Shown here: piece by piece, positions 10,975 to 20,096 of the stretch
Position numbering within the stretch: position 1 is the first letter of the stretch
How the letters are laid out: the number at the start of each line of letters is the position of its first letter
Assembly: GCA_019400425.1 (NCBI GenBank)
Contig: JAFREE010000122.1
Coordinates: 1 to 64,000 of the forward strand
From: Hymenochaete sp. R1
Taxonomy: Eukaryota > Basidiomycota > Agaricomycetes > Hymenochaetales > Hymenochaetaceae
Length of the DNA: 64,000 bases
Direction of reading: 5' to 3'
Translations under genes and position numbers: made by a program
Notes under the pieces: generated by a model
Seen by the model: only the letters and a program-made list of their open reading frames with translations
What the model was told of the DNA's origin: nothing
Databases searched by the model: none

Positions 10975-12031
10975 GTTTGTGGGTTGGATTACACTGTCAT
11001 CTATCCCTGTGTTCCTTTATTTTCCTTACATTTCATCTCCTTGGGTTTTCTTTTATTTGACGCGATCCACATATTTACGGGCATTTCTTTGGAAGACTTC
11101 ATTTCATTTTCATGATATACCTGCATTTTTTCCCACCTATCGACACTTACACCTCCACTCGATATTGAACTGTCTTGTTCATCCGAACTTCTGCTTTCTT
11201 CTTCCTGCGATTCTTTACGAAGGGAAAAGAGGCGTTTTTACATCGCTATTATGTACAACATTGAACACAATACTATGAGACCCCTCATCTATCATAACCC
11301 AAAGCAATCGAATAACATCTCTTCTTTCTGCGAGTACTTATCGGGGCCGCGGACAGGAAAGGTTCGGGCATGAGGTCAGATACAATGGATAGCATATGGG
11401 GTGTTTATAACGTATTGTACAACATCGATAATGTTCAATACAAGGCTGTATTCGAGATATCCTAGAGGAAGTATAGCAAGTGCAAGGAAAGAAACGAGGG
11501 AAAGGTTAGGAGAGCATATGTCGAATATAGTACAGTAGTGACGACGTCGAAGTCACTCATAAGAAGAGAAAAGGAAGAGGGACCGCAGGTCTGATCGAGG
11601 ATATTGATCGAATTGCAAGACGACAATGTAACAGGGGGGCATCGAGTCTGCGAGATATTATACGCATACAACAGCAATAAGAAGGAAACGTTTCGTCGAG
11701 AGCTGCTGAGAGAAGGAAGATAAAGAGTAGTACGGAAAATGAAGTGGAGCACGTATACATATATCGTTCTTATTTGGAGTTTCATAACAGTATAGACTTC
11801 GACTGGGAGTTTCGTTGTGTTCCGTGTTGTAGCGTACAAAATTGAGTTCGTGGATCACCGCAAATATGAGGAAGCGAGGGGCAGAGAACAGAGAAAAGAA
11901 AAGCATGTGTTCCTGAAAACATTGATAGCGAGTCAAAGTAGAAAAGAAAGGCATGGATGATAATGGGGTTCCAGGTGGGGCGACGGGCTCTACTACGTTG
12001 CACGGCTTCAGCCATGATTCTAGTTGCCCGT
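10975..12031. other. intergenic spacer between convergent genes
   Basis: 1.06 kb between two stops. It should hold two 3' UTRs. Open frames on both strands are short, hydrophobic by base composition (T-rich strand) and show no family motif. No gene supported. Confidence 0.5.
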
Positions 12032-15000
12032 TTATAGTTGTCCACCGCCCTCTGTTCTACTCCGTTCGTTTACACTGAATCCACCTTGAGGTGGATACGA
12101 ATATGCATTGTGATACATTGAACTTTGGTTTTGATGACTGGGGAACAGACCTTGCGGACGTGCGAAGGAATGCGGTCCTCGTGCAGTCATGCCTTGTGCG
12201 TTATAATGGTAGAAACCAAAGTCGGCATTTGGCTCTGGGAAAGTCGTTCCAGCCGTGCTCGTAGCCGGGCTGCCCAAGTCTGCATCGGGAAGAATGTACG
12301 AAAGATTGGAAGTGACGTCGAACGGCGATGAGGAGTAAAGATTCGAGTTCGGAGCAGAGACCATCGCGGAATGCATGCTCTGGTAGCCATAAGGCATCAT
12401 GTAGGATACTTGTCCTGAAGCCGGGCTGCCCGAAATACCGCCGAAAGCAGCGATCGCACTCGATCCCAAACTGTAATCCTGCCTCTCTCCACCAAAACCA
12501 AGGCCATTATTCAATGTCGATACTTGTGTTGACCTTACTGGCATTGTTCTCCCACGCACCGGAGGGCTCGTCTCAGGCTCGGGACCAGCCCAGCCTGCGA
12601 GAGCGGAATAGCTACTGATTTGCACACGTTCATCTCCCGTACTCTGACTACCGCCAGGACTGAAGGAGGACAAAGATGCAACGCTCGATGGAGACATATT
12701 ATAGCCCAATGCACTGATGTCAATTCTCTCCAGCGGCGCAGGAGAAATGGGAGAGAAAGGTATCGGCGAAGTGAGGTGGTCATTTGGTATGGAAACTGTG
12801 GCAGCAGGACGAGGAGGTGGAGGAGGGAATCGTGAAGGCGTCGCGGTAGTTGTCAGGCCAGTGTTGAGACTACCGCTGGATTGTGAATGCGATCCTGGTG
12901 AAGCGAGTCCAGGTACTGGTGCGAGTCCATATCCTAGCGCGAAATGAGAATGAGCAGACGACTCAGCTGAAAGCGGGGAAGATAGCTCTGGTGATAAAGG
13001 AGGAGGTGAAGCATGACCGGGGCGATACGTCTGGTACTGGGCGGGCATCGGCACATGTGATTGAGAATGAGAATGCGGCATTGGCACTCGTCGATAAACA
13101 GTCCCAACACCGGCTCCGGTCAAACTAATACTCGTATTCGAACGCGTCCGGCTATGAGTGGGTATAAGGCCAGAAGAAGAGGGTCGCTGAGGAACATGAC
13201 CTGGTGCAGGACTTCCTGGAGACCCTGCGAAGAAGTCACCACCAAGATTGAATTCGTGAGCGAGGAGACGCTGTCCTCTCGTTACAAACTGAACTTCGTC
13301 CGAACCTTCTTCTTGAGCAGGACCCCCGCTAATCATCTCAGATGGAGGAATGCTCCCGGAAATGGGATTTGTGAAAAGCGTTAAGCCGGCGGCATTCTGG
13401 ACTGGAGAACTCTCGGGGGCGGGGGCGTATATCTGAGACGTAGAAATAGTCGTATCTGGTCCTGCCTCTCTTTCGGGAGCGGAAGGGGATCTACGAGCAA
13501 TGTCGGTCAAAGGTACCGCAAAGCGTGCATTATTAGACCCTTCGTCTAGTTTTTTCTCGTTTTCCAAGACCTCACTCGTAGATTGGTGTACTGGCTCCGA
13601 CTTTCCCGAACTATTTTCATCAAGTTCGGTATGAGACATCGACGGCGAATATTGAGTCGTTGGAGGACGTATAGTTGTCGAGGAAGCGCCGGAGCCCGAG
13701 CCCGGGATGGAAGCAGCTTCGGACGTCACCGTACGGGCCGTCTGACTTCGGGTTGACCTCGTCGGTGAACGCCTTGGCCTTGGACTTGTTCTCGCCGGCT
13801 TAGCCCGCGCTTTCCCCTTGACTTTCGAAGCAGTTGTTGACGTAGAGTTAGAGCGAGAGACCTTGGCCGTGCGCCCCAAGCGTTCGATGCTTGATTCCAC
13901 CTCCTGCCGCCCATCTTCAAGCTCTCGTTTGTGGCTTGCAGATTGCAGAGCATGAGTCATAGTGGAGGCATCACCCGTATCGGATTGCTTCTCGTCGTCG
14001 AAGCCCATGTTAGTCGTTGCCCACGGAGGTAAATCCAGTTCAACCGCTGCCCGATTCGCGCCAGAGGACGTTCCTGCCCCCGTACCTGCTTTCGCTCCTT
14101 TCTTCTTCTTCCTTTCCCCTCCATTGCCACCTTTATTCCCTGATACAATCGCCGCTGCAGATCCAAAGGCAATAAATCCGCTCCCACCTCCCCCTGTCCC
14201 ACCGCCTCCGCCACCCCAATCATCCGCCCCTCCAACTCCCGAAGCATTTTCTGGACGGAAGCGCCAATCAGGATATTTTTTCCTATGTTCCGCTTGGGCT
14301 GCACGGGCCCTTTCTTCCCATACCGCCCTCTCCTCAGGAGACAATGATCGCCATAGTTGGCCCGCAAGCTTCGAAAGCGTGGCATGATTTCCTTTTCCCG
14401 CGCCTCCTTCAACACCATCTTTATCCTTGGAACGGACTTTAGATTTAGACTTAGTATCAGACGAGTCGGTAGGCGAGGTCGAAGATGTAATTGTTGTTAT
14501 ACTCGTAGTTGGATCCAATACACTCACACCTGCTGGTGTAACCGATCCATCCGCACCAAGTTTATGCGACCTCACAAACGCCGCGCGGAAAAGTATAAAC
14601 GCGTTGGGGGGTCGTGGAATATAGCTCGGCGGCCTCGTAGCCGCACCGCCTCCTATGCCCGTGCCCATACTCAAATTTGCTCCCCCATGAGGAAGGCCGC
14701 CCTCGAGCCTCGTTCCCGCTCCTGGACCCTGGGGGTGAGAAAAGGAACTAATACGAGTGCGCACGGGCCCAATGGCTGGTACGCGTTGCTGAGTATCATC
14801 AACAAAAAAGTTGAAAGATTCTGTGGTGACGCTCGTGTGCGAGGCCGAGGGCTGGTCGACTGGCGAGATGGCAGGGGATGGAGAGCCGGCGTCGGCGTTG
14901 GAGGGGCTCGGCGCTGCCTCACTTCCATGAGCACGAGCCGTGGGTGCTTCCCCAACGCGTTGATACTCTCCAAAGAATGTCTGTGGAGGGAGAAGAAGAC

Positions 15001-15409
15001 CTGGAGGATGCTGCGGAAAGGATGGAGAAGGCGAAGGCGCGTTGGACATGAACGTAGAGATGGATGTGCCCTCCGACGTGCCAAAGAAGGACGGCGTGAC
15101 ATTGCGCGTAAACGTATATTGTAACACCCTCGGAGACAACTGCAGTTGCTCAGGAGCACGAGCTTGCGTGTCTGGATCTACTTCAGCGACGTTATCTACG
15201 CATGGAGGAGCTTCCACAAGAGGCGGAAGGTCTATCGCCGGAAGCAAGTTAAAATGTGAGTCGAATACTTTGAATACGGAAGCAAATCCCGACGTACCAT
15301 CTTCGTCGTCATCATCTGGTACGTCTGGGTCAAACATCATTGTTTTAGATGGCATAGGTAGTAAGCAGTGCAAGTCAATCTCCGGAGCAGTGGGAATCGT
15401 CAACAGCAT
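12032..15409 (-). CDS. Large HMG-box transcription factor with split HMG domain
   Basis: One exon of 1,125 aa from the ATG at 15409. An HMG-box begins at about residue 264 with YIPRPPNAFILFRAAFVRSH, typical of the sequence-specific MATA/Ste11-like class. The second and third helices follow only at about residues 341-388 (LSKLAGQLWRSLSPEERAVW and YPDWRFRP). Between them lies an insert of about 55-60 residues, rich in Ser/Thr and Lys. Outside the box the protein is disordered: Gly-rich after the box, then Ser/Pro-rich to the end, with basic blocks such as SPRPRRSPTRSTRS that may be nuclear signals. It probably binds DNA in the nucleus; targets unknown. Unlike most genes here it has no intron in this reading. 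An extra upstream 5' exon cannot be excluded. Confidence 0.85.
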   Translation of the reverse strand: MLLTIPTAPEIDLHCLLPMPSKTMMFDPDVPDDDDEDGTSGFASVFKVFDSHFNLLPAIDLPPLVEAPPCVDNVAEVDPDTQARAPEQLQLSPRVLQYTFTRNVTPSFFGTSEGTSISTFMSNAPSPSPSFPQHPPGLLLPPQTFFGEYQRVGEAPTARAHGSEAAPSPSNADAGSPSPAISPVDQPSASHTSVTTESFNFFVDDTQQRVPAIGPVRTRISSFSHPQGPGAGTRLEGGLPHGGANLSMGTGIGGGAATRPPSYIPRPPNAFILFRAAFVRSHKLGADGSVTPAGVSVLDPTTSITTITSSTSPTDSSDTKSKSKVRSKDKDGVEGGAGKGNHATLSKLAGQLWRSLSPEERAVWEERARAAQAEHRKKYPDWRFRPENASGVGGADDWGGGGGGTGGGGSGFIAFGSAAAIVSGNKGGNGGERKKKKGAKAGTGAGTSSGANRAAVELDLPPWATTNMGFDDEKQSDTGDASTMTHALQSASHKRELEDGRQEVESSIERLGRTAKVSRSNSTSTTASKVKGKARAKPARTSPRPRRSPTRSTRSQTARTVTSEAASIPGSGSGASSTTIRPPTTQYSPSMSHTELDENSSGKSEPVHQSTSEVLENEKKLDEGSNNARFAVPLTDIARRSPSAPEREAGPDTTISTSQIYAPAPESSPVQNAAGLTLFTNPISGSIPPSEMISGGPAQEEGSDEVQFVTRGQRLLAHEFNLGGDFFAGSPGSPAPGHVPQRPSSSGLIPTHSRTRSNTSISLTGAGVGTVYRRVPMPHSHSQSHVPMPAQYQTYRPGHASPPPLSPELSSPLSAESSAHSHFALGYGLAPVPGLASPGSHSQSSGSLNTGLTTTATPSRFPPPPPRPAATVSIPNDHLTSPIPFSPISPAPLERIDISALGYNMSPSSVASLSSFSPGGSQSTGDERVQISSYSALAGWAGPEPETSPPVRGRTMPVRSTQVSTLNNGLGFGGERQDYSLGSSAIAAFGGISGSPASGQVSYMMPYGYQSMHSAMVSAPNSNLYSSSPFDVTSNLSYILPDADLGSPATSTAGTTFPEPNADFGFYHYNAQGMTARGPHSFARPQGLFPSHQNQSSMYHNAYSYPPQGGFSVNERSRTEGGGQL

Positions 15410-17565
15410 GAGGCCTGTGAAGGATGCTCAGCTTCTTGCGGATGCAAACGCAACGGTTGCGAGAAAATTTGCTCAATGAGTTTGCTTTCAAGTCAGAACA
15501 GATTTTGGTTGCTATCTTTTGTTGCTTCGTCTTTTTCTGCTGTTGAGGTACGAGGAAAAGAAGATGGAGGAGAGGAGAAAAGGAGGCAAGAGGAAGGAAG
15601 TTGGGAAGCTGAGGCCAAATACAAGCCTTTCCTTGCTCTCATTTCAATGCGATCGACGTGCCCAAAACGGCCGTCACGAGCCGACGCTACCTCGGCCCAA
15701 ATTTCCGGCACAGCACCGGGGCAGGGCATCACCGAAAAGGGTTGGACGAAGTTGCCTTCTTGCCAACAACACGCTCCTAATCCGTTCAGCTAAGCTCATG
15801 CTTTCCTCATTGCGTCACACGCCGCGGTCTTTAAGAAACAATTAATTTATGGCCCATTGAACCAAGAACAGTATTGGGTTCCGGTATGAGCTTCGGACCA
15901 TTATATTGACAATCGTCGGATATATTATCCCCACATTTTGTCTCTCGGATCGAGGCGAAAGCCCATGTGCTTGAGCTTCCTGGGGTTATCGTAGCTATTG
16001 TCGAGGATTGGAAGAAGCTCTCGACTGCAGAACGCAATTTATGATTCATTCTCTGAATTCTAGTTCAAACTCTGTTGGACGCGTCCATTTCACTTACCTT
16101 CGTTAGAATGGACGGAGTTGGAAGCTGTCGTCGTCGTGCGTACGTGCCAAACAAACTCGTGAGTGGGCTGGTGACTGGCTGGTGTACAAACTTGTACTAT
16201 CCATCGATCGGTATGCTCACACTCACAGGTCACCCAGGCGACTCAACGTGCCTAGGAGCCTCCAGGTTCATGAGGTTTTCTAGGAACTCCGAAACTCCCA
16301 TTCGCGCTTTGTCCACCTGCAACATCCGACATCCGACCTAAGATTCTCACATGCGTCGGACCTTGAGCTTGTCTTTTGTTCCGCCCAAATGCGGCCAAAG
16401 TCAAAGTGACGAAGCTCGGGATTTGCTTGACGATGCCTCCGAAGCTTCCATCGTGAGGGGTCGAGGAATGGGCCGGGTAGCTGGTCGGGCCAAGTTCCTG
16501 ACCAATACTGAAGGCCCCACAAGCTGTGCAATGCATCCCCAAGGTAAGCAGCGAGCGTTCTACGGCCGATCTTGCTTTTTAGTCTCAAAGAACAGGACGA
16601 ATGTGTCGAATAATCGTACGACTCGCCTCAGAGGCTAAATTTGGGAAGCCGGTCAACAGCGTGAGGCTTTTTCTCGAACATTGATGCCTTGTTCTGTTTC
16701 AATATCATCCATCTCTTTCGATCCCACCGGCAGCGCAAATTTCGGTAAATTTCGCAAACCATCAACTCATTGAATGCAATCATTCATCTGAGAAGATTCA
16801 GAAGATCATTGGGGTAAATTGGTACAGATCAATACTTCTTCAAATTTATTGAAATACGGCCACGTGGCATTTCGCATCCAATTTCACATACACTTTCCAT
16901 GACAATACCGTACTTTGCGGACAGTGTATTTGGACTTGTACACACTTGGTAATGTACTATTTACTTTCAACACCCGACGACGACTAAATCGCAGTGAACA
17001 AACGTACAGATTTTGAAGCAAGAACCTATCCATGATACCATCTGCACTCCCCCACGCAAGGAACTGGCCAAATACTCGCACATGTCCCCATTGCGCAAGC
17101 AGTAAGAGCAATCATTATATAGTCAGCCTTTCGGAAACGCATGATCACAATTGTTGGAGGCTATCGTCATCTCATTCTGATTTTTGAAGTGATAATTTCT
17201 CACCTTGAAAGTGATCGAAGGTAAATCACCCATAACTCTACGCCAAAAGTACTACGTACGCTAATAACTCACACAGACATGCAGTCAGGAAGACAGCACA
17301 CATCAAATCCTTTGCTCTCGCTGTTGACCATGATAAAAAAAGGAAATGGAGAGGGAGAGGTAGCGTTCTCAGGGGTTTCAAAGTTGTCGCTTCTTCGTTC
17401 GGTAAGCAACGATACATATATGCAAAGTGACACTCCCAAGTCTGAACCCGTTCAATATAGCCTCAATCTCTTTCTGAATCTCCTTCGTTCTTTTTCTGCC
17501 TTGTCGGGCTCGTCAAATTCCAATCCTTCTCTCTGTTTATCGCTGCGCTCTCGTAAACTCCATAC
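15410..17565. other. 2.2 kb spacer, no supported gene
   Basis: Divergent spacer between the HMG-box gene (-) and the third family P gene (+). All reading frames are short or shadow each other, and no motif was found. It should contain both promoters. The last 250 bases are CT-rich with ATACATATATG at about 17412, possibly a TATA-like element for the 17566 gene. Confidence 0.45.
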
Positions 17566-19503
17566 ATGTCTTCGAGCAGAAAGCGTGGACATGAAAGTAG
17601 CCATTCTCCTATGCGACCTCGCCCAAGGCCAAATTCTGATTCCGCTGACGCAAATTTCAGTGACGGTGGTATCGCCGCAGCCGGCGAGAGGATCCAGTAT
17701 CACGCCTTTGATGTTCACGCAATGAAGTCCAGCGTGGCTCATATTGAAGAGCTCATACGGGCGTACGAAGATGTGGCCAAGACGTTCCGGTCCCGTGTGG
17801 CAACGGACTACGATAAGCAGGATGATCCTTTCGTGGCGTACAAGCCAGAAACAGCGGAAGGAAACGAGTTTCACTCGAAACTTGCAAAATTCGGGCGCTG
17901 CGACATCAACAGTCTCATGAAGGTGTTCAAAGAACAGCAGAGTAACTTTAGAGACTACCAGAAAGAGCTCCAAGACTACTTTACGTTTCGCTCAAAGTCA
18001 GTTAGCGAAGTCAATGATGGATCACCCATCATTGGCGAGCAAGAGGACATCCGACACGTTCGTCATTTGCTCGATGATACTAATGATAAAATCATCTCCT
18101 TGGATAACGCCTACCCCCTTCGTTGCCTCTATTTTAGTATGTCTTCGGCCATAGTATACAACAAGAAAGCGATCAAAGATAAATACGCTCCCATTGAGAA
18201 TATGCACAAGCTGTCTAGAGAATCACTGCTGCGCCTCATCAACCGTAGCATGGCTTGGTGGATCATCGGCACCGCCTTTGCTGGTCAGTCGCTCGGACGT
18301 CTCGTGCACAAGCTCCTCGGTGCTCGTGTCGATCACAAAGGTCTTCTCGTATCCATGCGGCAGTTTTGTCGCCCGCCTTCGGAAAATGAACACATGTTGT
18401 TCACGCCCCAAGATTTCGACAAATGCGATGGATCACTTTTAGAGCGGTTCAGATGGATCAGGCATGTCTACCATGACTTGCTTGATACTTCCAACTATCT
18501 CATCGGCTTGGAGGACTATAGTTTTTCTCCAGAAACGTTTCCGATGGATATAACCTCTGGACTTGATCAACGAGGCAAGAAAACGCTTTCGTATACGTTC
18601 GGAGATCCATCGGTCTCTCTGGATTACGACAATATCAGCAAGAGGACCGATGCTTCCGTTACTCAAGTTCAGGAACGCGCAGCCATTTTGAAGGGCATTA
18701 TAGAAAAGCAAACTGGTAAGGATGATGGATCGAACGCCACATCTTTCCACCGGACCTCACGAGGTGAAGAATATGCCAGGTTCATCTCCAAAAAGAACCT
18801 CTCGCTCGACAACATTTATTTGGAGTTCAGAGACATTCGACAGAAACTCACGGGCCGGCTTGCCCGAAGATTTTGCGAAACACTTGAGCGCCGTCGAGAA
18901 TACATTTACGACGCACGCCAGGAGCGTCACGAGCTCGATGATGAACTCACGTCAATTTCATCGACACTTCTGTACGTATCGGACCGTAGAGAACGAGCGA
19001 CCGCATACACTGAGACGGCTTTTCTATCGGCATATGTCTACCTTTCATGCATAGATACAACAGAATTGAACAGAAACACCGTCATCGGCAGGCGTGCGCA
19101 CATCCTTGATGCCGTCAGTAATGCGTGCAGAGCTATGGGCTCCGCACGTTCTCGCTATCTCACCAATTGGCAAACTAATACCTCTTTCGCCGGTGACCTG
19201 TCCAAAATATCGGTCGCGTTACTCAGAGAACAGGACGACCACATTAATCTCATACAACGACACCGCGCTCTGACTTCTTCTACCTCAGCGCGGCCTCCAT
19301 CGTCTGACCAAGACTATCTGACGGAGGACAAACTACTCATTGAAAGAACAAAGTGGATTAGGGAAGCTCGAAGCGCCCTAAAAGACGTGTGCCTGGAGCT
19401 CCATACTATCAAGAAATACGATTTTGCGAAGTATCAATTCAACAACGCAGCTGCTGCTCACCAGCAAGAAGACAAGGCGGCGCTTTTGGTTCCGTACAAT
19501 TAA
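17566..19503 (+). CDS. Family P protein 3: two-module paralogue
   Basis: Single exon, 645 aa, starting MSSSRKRGHESS. It is about twice the length of the genes at 3414 and 4770 because the module occurs twice. Module 1 (about residues 45-330) has AYPLRCLYFSM, a WWIIGTAFAGQSLGRLVHKL motif and LERFRWIRHVYHDLLDTSNY near residue 291. A linker with ETFPMDI and GDPSVSLD follows. Module 2 (about 395-630) has FRDIRQKLTGRLARRF, AYTETAFLSAYVYLS, WQTNTSFAGDLSKISVALL, and IERTKWIREARSALKDV near residue 591, ending KKYDFAKYQF. These match the TGF-x-G and W-I/T-R helix landmarks of the shorter paralogues. N-terminal basic residues suggest nuclear targeting. No known catalytic motif, membrane segment or signal peptide is visible. 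Function unknown. Confidence 0.78.
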   Translation: MSSSRKRGHESSHSPMRPRPRPNSDSADANFSDGGIAAAGERIQYHAFDVHAMKSSVAHIEELIRAYEDVAKTFRSRVATDYDKQDDPFVAYKPETAEGNEFHSKLAKFGRCDINSLMKVFKEQQSNFRDYQKELQDYFTFRSKSVSEVNDGSPIIGEQEDIRHVRHLLDDTNDKIISLDNAYPLRCLYFSMSSAIVYNKKAIKDKYAPIENMHKLSRESLLRLINRSMAWWIIGTAFAGQSLGRLVHKLLGARVDHKGLLVSMRQFCRPPSENEHMLFTPQDFDKCDGSLLERFRWIRHVYHDLLDTSNYLIGLEDYSFSPETFPMDITSGLDQRGKKTLSYTFGDPSVSLDYDNISKRTDASVTQVQERAAILKGIIEKQTGKDDGSNATSFHRTSRGEEYARFISKKNLSLDNIYLEFRDIRQKLTGRLARRFCETLERRREYIYDARQERHELDDELTSISSTLLYVSDRRERATAYTETAFLSAYVYLSCIDTTELNRNTVIGRRAHILDAVSNACRAMGSARSRYLTNWQTNTSFAGDLSKISVALLREQDDHINLIQRHRALTSSTSARPPSSDQDYLTEDKLLIERTKWIREARSALKDVCLELHTIKKYDFAKYQFNNAAAAHQQEDKAALLVPYN

Positions 19504-20096
19504 TAACATATTTAGAATCGAGTCCTATTATTTTGTGAGTATATACATTTATATACACTGGCACTCTTGACTCTGCTCTCACGTTGGACCTTCAAGTTGA
19601 CCTTACATTATACGAGAATGTTGAATAGGATGCGCGACTCTGATTATTTATTCGTCCGGTGGAAACACTTTGCAGTCTAATAATGCTTTGAATCAGTGAC
19701 CCAACGACGGGCCAACGTCGTGAAATATGTTTGTAGAACTCTATAATTTCTCCCGCTCGTATTTTCAAAGATAAAGAACTCACCTTGGGACACTTGTAGT
19801 ATGTGGTCCACTTTATTACGGTGCAAACTGATTTTGAATGGAAGCAGTCGAAAGATATGTTACTATAGTAGGTCTATTGCAAATTGATGTATTGTAGGAA
19901 AGTGTTGCAAAGTCACTAGTGTAGGGGCGACTTTGCAACGTGAATTAATCTTCAAGTACGTGGCTTGCTCGATCTACCTTAGTACCTACACTTCCTTTAT
20001 CATCTTTGCCACATCGTCGACTCACAAAACACTGGCACTGGCAGACTGTCCCTCAAGTTGCCTATCGTTCCCAGCTCCTTCTACCCACACATAACC
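19504..20096. other. spacer between family P genes 3 and 4
   Basis: 593 bases, AT-rich, no gene. It contains the perfect inverted repeat at 19904-19939 (separate entry) about 160 nt before the next ATG. Confidence 0.5.
19904..19939. repeat. Perfect 11-bp inverted repeat (hairpin or operator-like site)
   Basis: GTTGCAAAGTC at 19904-19914 and its exact reverse complement GACTTTGCAAC at 19929-19939 are separated by 14 bases. It sits 158 bases upstream of the ATG of the fourth family P gene. It could be a dimeric protein-binding site or an RNA hairpin in the 5' leader. There is no T-run to suggest a Pol III terminator. Confidence 0.6.

Noticed and set aside
11462..11839. Hydrophobic minus-strand frame of 125 codons
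   Set aside because: It sits in the 3' spacer of two convergent genes; hydrophobicity follows from the T-rich strand, no start context or splice support.
14357..15124. 255-codon + strand frame rich in Arg
   Set aside because: Antisense to the HMG-box gene; the composition is explained by the Ser/Pro/Thr codons of the real strand.
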